DNA of 27,958 nucleotides from UBA2253 sp964646985 (lineage in GTDB: Bacteria > Bacillota_I > Bacilli_A > ML615J-28 > CAG-698). Under the pieces are notes generated by a model, which made no database searches, had not been told where the DNA came from, and was given only the letters and a program-made list of their open reading frames with translations. How positions within the stretch are numbered: the first letter of the stretch is position 1; the number at the start of each line of letters is the position of its first letter. Location of the stretch: positions 1 through 27,958 of the forward strand of contig CAZYFI010000014.1 in the NCBI GenBank assembly GCA_964646985.1. Direction: 5' to 3'. Shown here one piece after another: positions 7,343 through 14,904 of this stretch. Position numbers and translations under genes: made by a program.

Positions 7343-9609
7343 AACACACCTTCTTTAAAATGCCCATAAGTAACATCAAAAAGATTGTTTTGTTTTTGAT
7401 TGTTACAATAAATCTCACAAACCGATTGTGTTTCTTGTGCGTCTTCGGTTGTAAAATCAAGCAATAAATTAGTTACCCCACTTTCATATAGCAAATTTAT
7501 ATAATCCCCCAAATGTAATTTCTTACTATTCAATATTTTAACATAACATTGCGAATCTTGAAAGATAGGAAATGAAAAACCACGACGATCGATTAATTGA
7601 TTGTCAGTTTTGGATTGACACAATGCACAACCCCCATTGTTTTTGACCAAGCAATATTTCATCATCATAAGCTCATATCGCCCATAAACCATCATTTCTA
7701 CATTTGGTTGTTTGTGAAAAAGCGTTTGAAAACGATCAAGCATTTGCTTGATTTGATCAAATGATAGTTCTAAAGAAATTCCCACGCGTTTTGCTTTTTG
7801 CGAAAACAAACGATAAAGCGAATAAGCATTGGTAACTGGTAAATAGATTGATGTATGGTTATTGGCTATGGTTCCTAAATCACTTGATAGCACAGTACCT
7901 TGATGTTTGTTTTCTTTGTGAATTCTTGGCAAACAATGAATCAGTTTATGATTTGGATACTTTGTTTCATATTTCATTAATTGTTCATCGGTAACATAGA
8001 TGTTAGTGAAATCATATTGCACAACAACTTCTAGTTGTTCTTTTGTGCGCACTTTCGCAACCAATCCTTTTGTTAAGTTGATTTCATTAAGTTCTTCAAA
8101 TGGAACATCTTGAATCATTCGATTCGTGTGTTTTTTGGCCAATACCAGCGACAACTTTTCTAACCCATTTCTTCTTAACGCGTTGATATCTTTAATGGGC
8201 AAAAATACACCTTGTGAAAACAAGACTTCTATGTTGGAAAAATAAAATAATGTATTCGCAGTTTTATGCAATTGCTCAATGATTCGCTTAGTCATTTGAT
8301 CGTTATTGGCAATTTCAACCTTTTTTTCGCTTTTGACTTCTACAACTTTATCCCGGCAAACAAGGCGCAATACCAAATACTGATCTTCAACCAACAAACT
8401 TGCTTGAATGGCAATCATCGGTTTTAAGGTTTGGTAACTTTGACGTAAAACTTCTATTTGCCTTTGGTCAGTGGTAAGTAGTACCTTAGCACCCATCAAA
8501 CCAGAAATATGTGGTTTCAGGGTCACAACATCACCAGCATTTGCTGACTTAATCATTTGATGATTTTGGTACATTTGGTTTACCACAATTCCATCTTCAT
8601 AATCGCCAACAATTCGAATGGCATCTTGATAATGCAATGGGTGAGTCAATGAAATATCAATCCAATCTTGTGTACTGCTAATCACTTCACCAATTTCAAT
8701 GCCACCATGATTGGAAAATTGTTCATTGATAAACTCTTCATTTTTCTCATCAAACAACCAACCCTTGGTAAATCCCCGATTAAAAATGGTCTTTAAGGCA
8801 TCTTGTTCTGCTTTTACATTCCATTCTTTCTTATCATAATACCCTAAAATAGCCTTCTGGTAACTCGATACTACTTGAGCAACATACTCAGGACGCTTCA
8901 TTCTTCCTTCAATTTTTAAACTATCAATTTGAGCATCAAGTAGTTCATCGACATATTCTAATGTATTTAAATCTTTTGGACTAATAAAGTATTTTGTTTT
9001 TTTGTTGAACTCGTATTCTAAACGACAAGGTTGAGCACAGCGCCCACGATTGCCACTTCTTTTCCCAATGATGGAACTCATGTAACAATTTCCCGAACAA
9101 GATACACACAAAGCACCATGAACAAACACTTCAAGTTCGATATCAACCGCTTCTTTTATCAAAACGATCTCTTTTAATGAAACTTCTCTTGCTAGAACAA
9201 CACGAGAGAATCCAAGTAATTTTAACGCCTTCACTTGCTCTATGCTATGGATATTCATTTGTGTAGATGCATGTAATGCAAAATTGGGATAACGATGAGA
9301 AATGAAAGTCGCAACACCAATGTCTTGAATGATGACTGCATCACAATCTTGTAGATACAAAAAATCTAAGAATTCCGTTAATTGGGAAAATTCATCATCA
9401 TAAACAACGGTATTCACAGTGACATACACTTTTACATCAAGCAAATGAGCAAAAGCAATCATTTCTGCAATTTCTTCGTTTGTGAAATTATCAGCATAAG
9501 CACGGGCTCCAAAGGCTTTCCCGCCTAAGTAAACTGCATTTGCACCATTATAAATAGCAGCATAAAATGCATCTTTGCTCCCCACTGGAGCCAACAACTC
9601 AGTTCTCAT
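7339..9609 (-). CDS. U32-family protein with C-terminal DUF3656-like region (RlhA-like)
   Basis: A 756-aa full-length U32 protein. The N-terminal half is the U32 TIM-barrel-like domain: ELLAPVGSKDAFYAAI at 4-19, AVYLGGKAFGARAYADNF near 25-42 and HASTQMNI near 113-120. The PROSITE U32 signature, beginning EVFVHGALC and ending CYMSS, is at 160-179, with Cys168, 171, 175, 191 and 195 near GRCAQPC; these Cys are the kind that bind an Fe-S cluster in this family. KIEGRMKRPEY follows. The C-terminal region with YGRYELMMMKYC, GGCALC and RRGFSFPI matches long clostridial homologues and the DUF3656 type. Though called peptidases, family members RlhA and TrhP are RNA hydroxylation enzymes, so 23S rRNA or tRNA hydroxylation is the more likely role. 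Its start overlaps the upstream gene by 11 nt and its TGA stop overlaps the next ATG. Confidence 0.88.
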   Translation of the reverse strand: MRTELLAPVGSKDAFYAAIYNGANAVYLGGKAFGARAYADNFTNEEIAEMIAFAHLLDVKVYVTVNTVVYDDEFSQLTEFLDFLYLQDCDAVIIQDIGVATFISHRYPNFALHASTQMNIHSIEQVKALKLLGFSRVVLAREVSLKEIVLIKEAVDIELEVFVHGALCVSCSGNCYMSSIIGKRSGNRGRCAQPCRLEYEFNKKTKYFISPKDLNTLEYVDELLDAQIDSLKIEGRMKRPEYVAQVVSSYQKAILGYYDKKEWNVKAEQDALKTIFNRGFTKGWLFDEKNEEFINEQFSNHGGIEIGEVISSTQDWIDISLTHPLHYQDAIRIVGDYEDGIVVNQMYQNHQMIKSANAGDVVTLKPHISGLMGAKVLLTTDQRQIEVLRQSYQTLKPMIAIQASLLVEDQYLVLRLVCRDKVVEVKSEKKVEIANNDQMTKRIIEQLHKTANTLFYFSNIEVLFSQGVFLPIKDINALRRNGLEKLSLVLAKKHTNRMIQDVPFEELNEINLTKGLVAKVRTKEQLEVVVQYDFTNIYVTDEQLMKYETKYPNHKLIHCLPRIHKENKHQGTVLSSDLGTIANNHTSIYLPVTNAYSLYRLFSQKAKRVGISLELSFDQIKQMLDRFQTLFHKQPNVEMMVYGRYELMMMKYCLVKNNGGCALCQSKTDNQLIDRRGFSFPIFQDSQCYVKILNSKKLHLGDYINLLYESGVTNLLLDFTTEDAQETQSVCEIYCNNQKQNNLFDVTYGHFKEGVL

Positions 9610-10372
9610 CTTGACTCCACAAACTTTCTAGTTTCACCAAAGATCTTTTTACCAAGGTTACATATTCTTCTTCTGTCATATTTTGATAGGAACGATGAAC
9701 AACTTCAGCAGTAAGGGGGCCTTGATAAGAACATTTTTTTAAATCATGCATGAGCATTTTCCAATTGATATTGCCATCAAAGGGAGGAAGATGTTGATCT
9801 CTTAACCCATTGTTGTCGTGTAAATGTAGGCAGTATAGTTTATCTTGATATTTGTGCCAAGGAAAAGCCGCAATATTGTTTGTGAAAGCATTGGCATGAC
9901 CACTATCAAAACAAAACTTTATATAGGTGGAAGGATATTTTTCAAATAAAAAATCAATATAATCCAAACGGCGCAAATTTTCAAGTGCAAGATTAATATG
10001 ATATTCTTCACACATTTTTAATAACTGAGCAAATCTTTGCAATCCAATTTCGTTCATTTTTGGTGGATTAGCTGTACTGGAGACATGAAAGATGACGGTA
10101 GGAATTCCTAATCGATGGGCATCTTTTACGCCACGAATAATCAAATCCCAGTAATTGGAAGTCATCGCATCAAGCCATAAATCATTACAATTCTCAAAGG
10201 GAAGATGCATTGTCTCAATCGTCAAAGAGGCAAGACGAATTTGCCCTACCACTTCATCAAGCTGTTCGCGCCAAAACAAAAAGACTCCATCAAAATGATT
10301 ATTTTTGATTAAGTTGATTTTTGTTTGATCTGAAGATTCATATCCGTAATCAAAATAAATATGATGTTTCAT
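9599..10372 (-). CDS. Sugar-phosphate isomerase/epimerase-like TIM-barrel protein (copy A)
   Basis: A 257-aa AP-endonuclease-2/xylose-isomerase-like TIM barrel. Conserved metal-site blocks are visible: LALENLRR near 130, FCFDSGHANAF near 150, LHLHDNNGLRDQHLP near 180 and TAEVVHR near 225. These Glu/Asp/His residues are the usual divalent-metal ligands. It probably acts on a sugar or sugar acid in the cytoplasm; the substrate is unknown. It starts the operon: its 3' end overlaps the U32-family gene by 11 nt. AAAGGA lies 6 nt before the ATG. I see no convincing promoter between the terminator at 10389-10415 and the start, so expression may come from read-through from degV. A similar gene (copy B) lies at 11340-12137. 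Confidence 0.85.
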   Translation of the reverse strand: MKHHIYFDYGYESSDQTKINLIKNNHFDGVFLFWREQLDEVVGQIRLASLTIETMHLPFENCNDLWLDAMTSNYWDLIIRGVKDAHRLGIPTVIFHVSSTANPPKMNEIGLQRFAQLLKMCEEYHINLALENLRRLDYIDFLFEKYPSTYIKFCFDSGHANAFTNNIAAFPWHKYQDKLYCLHLHDNNGLRDQHLPPFDGNINWKMLMHDLKKCSYQGPLTAEVVHRSYQNMTEEEYVTLVKRSLVKLESLWSQDEN

Positions 10373-10388
10373 AATAATCCTTTCAATG

Positions 10389-10415
10389 AAAAAAGTGCAT
10401 GAAAAGCACTTTTTT
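10389..10415 (-). terminator. Terminator after DegV copy A (symmetrical)
   Basis: AAAAAAGTGC (10389-10398) and GCACTTTTTT (10406-10415) form a 10-bp stem around a 7-nt loop. Only four pairs are not A-T, so it is weak; it works in either orientation. Partial read-through into the operon below is likely because no separate promoter is evident there. Confidence 0.7.
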
Positions 10416-10440
10416 ACTAGTCTAACTCTATTTTCGCCAA

Positions 10441-11286
10441 TTAATTTTTGACCATGTAAAGAATCCCAATCGTGCGCGGTCCACAGTGGGTAGATATAAC
10501 CCCACTTGCTTTTGTTTCTATAATGTTATCAACTGTCACAATTTCACTTATTTTAGCACGTAGATATTTTGCATCATCTGTTGCAAGTGAATGTGTTATG
10601 AAAATATGATCACTGTCAATATTATCTTTGTCTTGGCGAAGATAATCAAGTAGCACATCAAGCGCTGCTGTATATTTTCCCCTAGGTTTTTTGGTAACTT
10701 GTAATTGTCCATCAATCACTCGGATAATGGGTTTAATCTTTAAAAGTGTTCCAAAAATACGTGTCGTACCTGAACAACGTCCACCACGATGTAAATATTC
10801 TAACGTGTTAATGGCAAATTGGGTACGAACTTTTGACGTCAATTGCTCTAACTTATCAGCAATTGTCATTAAATCGTCTCCTGAATTTCTAAATTTCACA
10901 GCCTTTAAAATAAGAAGGCCTATTCCGCTCGATAAGTTTTTAGAATCAACAATGCGAATGCGGTGTTGTGGAAATTCTGCTGCGACAATGATTGCTGTTT
11001 GATAAGTAGCAGAGAGCTTTCCGCCAATTCCCATAAACAAAATGTCATCGCCATGATCAATGTGGTTTTTGAATCTTTCAATCATGATTCCTGGACTAAC
11101 TGCGGAAGATTTAGGGAGCTCACCAAATTGATCAACTTTTTTATACAATTCTTCGGTTGTTATCTCTACACCATCTTGATAAGTTTCTCCCCCAATGGTT
11201 ACAAAAAGTGGAATTACTTCAATATCGTTAGCACGATATATCTCAATTGACAAATCGCTTGTGCTATCGGTAATTATTTTAACCAT
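10441..11286 (-). CDS. DegV family fatty-acid-binding protein (copy A)
   Basis: A 281-aa DegV/FakB-type protein. Members bind a fatty acid and, with the kinase FakA, present it for phosphorylation. Seen: KIITDSTSDLS at 3-13, IPLFVTIGGETYQDG near 25-39, PKSSAVSPG near 57-65 (the position of the fatty-acid-contact TSQ-type motif), GIGGKLSATYQ near 86-96, LEYLHRGGRCSG near 160-171, and STHCGPRTIGILY at the end. Most relatives have GPG where this has GPR. GAGGTG lies 5 nt before the ATG. It has its own promoter at 11310-11338 and a terminator at 10389-10415. No fakA kinase is visible in the window. The family call is secure; the lipid substrate is not known. Confidence 0.93.
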   Translation of the reverse strand: MVKIITDSTSDLSIEIYRANDIEVIPLFVTIGGETYQDGVEITTEELYKKVDQFGELPKSSAVSPGIMIERFKNHIDHGDDILFMGIGGKLSATYQTAIIVAAEFPQHRIRIVDSKNLSSGIGLLILKAVKFRNSGDDLMTIADKLEQLTSKVRTQFAINTLEYLHRGGRCSGTTRIFGTLLKIKPIIRVIDGQLQVTKKPRGKYTAALDVLLDYLRQDKDNIDSDHIFITHSLATDDAKYLRAKISEIVTVDNIIETKASGVISTHCGPRTIGILYMVKN

Positions 11287-11309
11287 GAATTCACCTCACA
11301 TATACTGAT

Positions 11310-11338
11310 ATTATACATTATTTTTTGTTTTTTCACAA
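11310..11338 (-). promoter_or_regulatory. Promoter for DegV copy A
   Basis: Minus-strand TTGTGA (11338-11333), 17-bp spacer and TATAAT (11315-11310), about 24 nt before the ATG at 11286. It occupies the 53-bp gap behind copy B of the TIM-barrel gene. Confidence 0.7.
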
Positions 11339-11339
11339 C

Positions 11340-12137
11340 TCATATTATTTCTTGATGAATAAGGGAATCGAATTTCTTTGCATTTTCTCGTAAATCTAAT
11401 TCATTTTGATACAAAATTTCCAAACAATAAAACCCAGAATAAGAAATTTGATGTGTTTTTTTAAAAAAACTTGCAAAGTCATAATTTCCTTTTCCAAATG
11501 TTTGATGTTCATCTTTTTTTCCATAATTATCATTCAAATGACAATGCCATAAATATGAAGATAATGTATCCAAATAAAGCAAATCAGGAAACTCACTAAC
11601 ATGCGCATGACCAGTATCATAAATAAATCCAACATTGTTGTTTTTGACTTGTTGGATGATGGTCAAAATTTCATCAGGACTGTATCCAAGTTGATGAATA
11701 TTTGGCATGTTTTCTATCATCAACTTGATATCATATTTTTTCGCATAATCGCTTAAAGTGTTTAAAACAGAAATAATATGATTGATATAAATATCTCGTG
11801 AAATATGATCTTCTACATACCCAAGATGCATTGTGCACTTTTTTACTTGAAATTGATTTGCAAAATCAATTATGATTTTGAACTTTTCTATTAACTCTTT
11901 GCTTTTTTCCATACAACATAAATCATTGTCTTTATTAAAAGGAAGATGCAATATGACTTTTACATTGGGAAACACCTCAAGCAGATGATGCACATTGTTG
12001 GCATAAATTTGTCTTTTTACTTCATCTTCTGGATAAAATATTTCAATAGCTTGAAATATATTATCTCGGAACAATGAATCATAACTGATAAATTCTTCTG
12101 TTGTTCTTAATGGGTTTATGGTGAAACATTTATTCAT
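11340..12137 (-). CDS. Sugar-phosphate isomerase/epimerase-like TIM-barrel protein (copy B)
   Basis: A 265-aa xylose-isomerase-like TIM barrel of the same fold as the gene at 9599-10372 but clearly diverged. Seen: VILHLPFNKDND near 81-92, CTMHLGYVEDH near 120-130, LMIENMPNIHQLGYS near 158-172, FIYDTGHAHVSEFPDL near 195-210, WHCHLNDNYGKKDEHQTFGKG near 218-237 (here given only as WHCHLNDN and HQTFGKG), and CLEILYQNE near 250. These are the Glu/Asp/His metal-binding blocks of the family. The substrate is unknown. The best Shine-Dalgarno (AAGGA) is about 12 nt from the ATG, longer than its neighbours have, so initiation may be weak. A TATAAT lies at 12165-12170. It is divergent from DegV copy B. 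Confidence 0.85.
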   Translation of the reverse strand: MNKCFTINPLRTTEEFISYDSLFRDNIFQAIEIFYPEDEVKRQIYANNVHHLLEVFPNVKVILHLPFNKDNDLCCMEKSKELIEKFKIIIDFANQFQVKKCTMHLGYVEDHISRDIYINHIISVLNTLSDYAKKYDIKLMIENMPNIHQLGYSPDEILTIIQQVKNNNVGFIYDTGHAHVSEFPDLLYLDTLSSYLWHCHLNDNYGKKDEHQTFGKGNYDFASFFKKTHQISYSGFYCLEILYQNELDLRENAKKFDSLIHQEII

Positions 12138-12164
12138 CTTTATTTACCATCCTTGTTTTTGTTT

Positions 12165-12170
12165 ATTATA
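12165..12170 (-). promoter_or_regulatory. Probable -10 element for TIM-barrel copy B
   Basis: A TATAAT hexamer on the minus strand lies 28 nt before the ATG at 12137. No good -35 is found 15-18 bp upstream (the nearest is ATTAAA), so a helper protein may be needed or the promoter may be weak. Confidence 0.4.
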
Positions 12171-12245
12171 ACATGATTTTCGATGTTTTAATGGATATTT
12201 ATGACATTTTTTATGAAATTGATATGAATCAGGATTGCATTTGTT

Positions 12246-12274
12246 TTGCTATTCTTGCTTTTTTTCTATATAAT
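12246..12274 (+). promoter_or_regulatory. Promoter for DegV copy B
   Basis: TTGCTA (12246-12251), 17-bp spacer and TATAAT (12269-12274), 20 nt before the ATG at 12295. It is the only plus-strand promoter I recognise in the window. The 157-bp divergent gap from 12138 to 12294 holds this promoter and the minus-strand -10 at 12165, and nothing else I can name. Confidence 0.65.
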
Positions 12275-12294
12275 CAAGATAAAAGGAGACTACA

Positions 12295-13167
12295 ATGAAT
12301 AAATATGTCATTATAACAGATGCCACCTGTGATTTACCGATTGAAATCACGAATCAATTTGAATTAGAAGTCATTCCCATGATTTATACCATGGATGGGG
12401 TAGACTATCAAATCGATATCAAAAACCCAAATATCAATTTAAAAGAATTTTATACAAAACTTCGTCAAGGCTCTATGGCAACCACTTCCCAAATCAATGC
12501 CCATACTTACGAAGAAGTAATCGAAAAATATTTACTGAAAGAAATTGACGTCCTAGTCATTAATTTTTCTTCTGCCCTAAGTGGTGGATTTAATTCCTTA
12601 AATATTGCGAAATCAACACTTGAAGAAAAATACCCAGATAGAAATATCATTATTTTTGATTCAAAATGTGCTTCCATGGGCGAAGGCTTATTGGTTTATC
12701 TTGCTTTAAAAGAAAAAGAAGCTGGGAAAACGATACTTGAAGTAGAGAAATGGCTTCAAGAAACACATTTGAAGATGTGCCACTGGTTAATCGTTGATGA
12801 TTTAGATTTTTTAAAACGTGGTGGAAGATTATCAGGAAGTGTCGCTTTCATTGGCCGCTTGTTAAAAATCAAACCAATTTTACATGTTGACAACGAAGGA
12901 AGATTGGTTACGGTAAAAAAGGCAATTGGCAAACATAAAGCACTTGAAGAATTGTTTCTTAAGTTAGTGGAAACAGGAATCAACCCAAATGAACAAACAA
13001 TCTTTATCAGCCAAGCAGATGCCTTAGATGATGCACAGGCTTTAAAAACACATATTCAAACGAAATATCCAAATGCACAAGTTGTGATTGGTGATATTGG
13101 CGCTGTCATTGGCGCACATTCGGGCCCAGGAACCGTTTCTTTGTTCTTTCTTGGCAATGAGAGATAA
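12295..13167 (+). CDS. DegV family fatty-acid-binding protein (copy B)
   Basis: A 290-aa DegV/FakB-type protein and the only plus-strand gene in the window. Seen: VIITDATCDLP at 5-15, VIPMIYTMDGVDYQ near 25-38, MATTSQINAHTYEE near 61-74 (the TTSQ fatty-acid-contact motif), INFSSALSGGFNS near 87-99, FDSKCASMGEGL near 121-132, LKRGGRLSG near 173-181, LKIKPILHVDNEGRL near 190-204, and GAHSGPGTVSLFFL at the end with the canonical His and GPG. It therefore looks the more conventional of the two DegV proteins here. AAGGAG lies about 6 nt before the ATG, and a strong terminator follows. The ligand and kinase partner are not identifiable from the window. Confidence 0.93.
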   Translation: MNKYVIITDATCDLPIEITNQFELEVIPMIYTMDGVDYQIDIKNPNINLKEFYTKLRQGSMATTSQINAHTYEEVIEKYLLKEIDVLVINFSSALSGGFNSLNIAKSTLEEKYPDRNIIIFDSKCASMGEGLLVYLALKEKEAGKTILEVEKWLQETHLKMCHWLIVDDLDFLKRGGRLSGSVAFIGRLLKIKPILHVDNEGRLVTVKKAIGKHKALEELFLKLVETGINPNEQTIFISQADALDDAQALKTHIQTKYPNAQVVIGDIGAVIGAHSGPGTVSLFFLGNER

Positions 13168-13168
13168 T

Positions 13169-13208
13169 AAAAAATCCGACAAATTTTCATATTTGTCGGA
13201 CTTTTTTT
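13169..13208 (+). terminator. Bidirectional terminator between DegV copy B and the 5'-nucleotidase gene
   Basis: TCCGACAAAT (13175-13184) pairs perfectly with ATTTGTCGGA (13191-13200) around TTTCAT. Seven T follow on the plus strand (13202-13208) and six T on the minus strand (opposite 13169-13174). It therefore ends transcription from both converging genes. Confidence 0.92.
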
Positions 13209-14904
13209 ATTCTAAGTACCATTTTCCATTCTTAATGATGGAATCTTTGACTTCTTGTACTAGGTAATCGCGAAATAAATCATCGGTATAAAGTACATTA
13301 GTAGCTTGCATAAAATACCCTGAATATCCTTCAAAAACAAAGTCCATGGTCACCACTTTATACACTTTGATTCCATCGATGGCAACATCATCAATTGTGT
13401 TGTTATAAGTATCAACGTTGCTACTAAAACGTAATCCCGAACCAAACAAATTCATCAATTGATATCCTGTTAATTCTAAAGTAATAACACGATTTTCAAA
13501 TGGCATCATTTTAAAGATATTACCATAGGTAACAGTAGAGTCTTCATAAATTGGGAATGCCGAAGATCTAATCCCACCCGAATTGATGACACCTACTTCA
13601 CCTAAGCCATGTGTCTTAATTGCTGTTGCCGCCCAAGATGTTGCTTGTTCACGATAAATCGTTTCTCCAGCATTTCCTAGCACTTCACTGGCAATGGCTA
13701 TTTCTTGAGGGTAATTGTTGATAATGGCATTAATAACCGAACTTTCTTCTTGGCATGTATTGTAAGCATTGATATTTTCTGCACTAACATCAATCACAGC
13801 TTTTGTATTTGGGTCCAAAAAGAGACTAATTTTTCCAATGTATCTTCCGTTATCTCCAGATTGCACATAAGGCATAGGTGTTCCACTTGCTCTTGCTACT
13901 TCACCTGCATAGTAACTATGTGTATGGCCATTGATAATCGCATCAACATAATATTCACCTGTCATACTAGCAATTTGAGAATTGATGCTAGAAGTATTGT
14001 CATGACTAGATACGATAACGATATCGCATCCTTCCTCATTACGTAATTGCTTAGTATATTTTCTGATTGCTTCTAATTGACTGGTAAATTCATAATCTGC
14101 AACAATAGAAGCTAGAATGTCCGTTGTTTGTCGCTCACCCAAAGTTCCAATAATGCCAATTTTAATTCCATTTCTTTGCACCACAGCATAAGGCTTCGTC
14201 CAAGAGGCAAGATCATTTGCTGATTTTTGAAATATATTGGCTCCTAATAAAGGAAATTCAGCTTCACCATTGCTTAAATCTTTATCTGCATATCTTGTGA
14301 TGTTTTCAATTCCCCAATCAAATTCATGATTTCCAATTGTCATTGCATCAAATCCAATTTCATTCATTGCTTCTACAACAACTTTTCCTCTTGTTAAGCT
14401 AGAAACTGCACCACCTTGAAACATATCCCCAGCAGAGATAATGATGGTTGACTCAGGGAAACTGGTCTTTTGAGCAATCAAATATTTACCTATTTTTGAT
14501 ATCCCTGGTTCATCATCATCAGCAAAAACCGCTCCATGAAAATCATTTAATGAGAAAATGTTGATAATAAAATTGCTATCTTCACCAGTAACAGTGACAG
14601 TTAAAACCGCTTTTGTTTTGGTATATGCAAGCAAATAAACTGATATTTCAACTTGCCCTTCTGCTTTCGCAACGATAATGCCATTTGTGACGGTTGCAAT
14701 CGATTTATCAGAAGATTGATAACCAAACTCCAAAGCCGATTCTGCATAGATAACGGATGGGCTAAGCACATAAGTCTCATCGACACTTAAAACCAGATTT
14801 TCTACTCCAATAATAATTTCAGCAGTTGGGTGAAGCGAATGATTAGAACAGCCACCCAAAATGCTTAAAAATAATAATATAATTAAAAGATATAACCTTT
14901 TCAT
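13207..14904 (-). CDS. 5'-nucleotidase/2',3'-cyclic phosphodiesterase lipoprotein (UshA/CD73-like)
   Basis: A 565-aa exported lipoprotein that likely dephosphorylates extracellular nucleotides for salvage. Seen: signal peptide MKRLYLLIILLFLSILGGC with lipobox LGGC (Cys19); a BIG2-like Ig domain near 30-108 (SSDKSIATVTNGIIVAKAEG); then the metallophosphoesterase domain with LNDFHG near 119, SAGDMFQGG near 155, IGNHEFDWG near 187, VSSHDN near 300 and INGHTHSYY near 328. The C-terminal 5'-nucleotidase domain holds NSGGIRSS near 443, YGNIFKMMPFEN near 461 and the substrate-stacking region towards the end. Domain set and length match the UshA/CD73 family. The ATG overlaps the TypA stop by 4 nt, with AAAGGA 6 nt upstream, so it is the last gene of the ABC-F/typA operon. 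Function is confident; the preferred nucleotide is not. Confidence 0.92.
   Translation of the reverse strand: MKRLYLLIILLFLSILGGCSNHSLHPTAEIIIGVENLVLSVDETYVLSPSVIYAESALEFGYQSSDKSIATVTNGIIVAKAEGQVEISVYLLAYTKTKAVLTVTVTGEDSNFIINIFSLNDFHGAVFADDDEPGISKIGKYLIAQKTSFPESTIIISAGDMFQGGAVSSLTRGKVVVEAMNEIGFDAMTIGNHEFDWGIENITRYADKDLSNGEAEFPLLGANIFQKSANDLASWTKPYAVVQRNGIKIGIIGTLGERQTTDILASIVADYEFTSQLEAIRKYTKQLRNEEGCDIVIVSSHDNTSSINSQIASMTGEYYVDAIINGHTHSYYAGEVARASGTPMPYVQSGDNGRYIGKISLFLDPNTKAVIDVSAENINAYNTCQEESSVINAIINNYPQEIAIASEVLGNAGETIYREQATSWAATAIKTHGLGEVGVINSGGIRSSAFPIYEDSTVTYGNIFKMMPFENRVITLELTGYQLMNLFGSGLRFSSNVDTYNNTIDDVAIDGIKVYKVVTMDFVFEGYSGYFMQATNVLYTDDLFRDYLVQEVKDSIIKNGKWYLE

Noticed and set aside
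10373..10440. Possible separate promoter for the five-gene operon
   Set aside because: Only poor hexamers (TTGGCG with TAAAAA), and the terminator would lie downstream of them.
12171..12188. Short inverted repeat AACAT...ATGTT in the divergent gap
   Set aside because: Only five pairs in an AT-rich stretch; not enough to call an operator.
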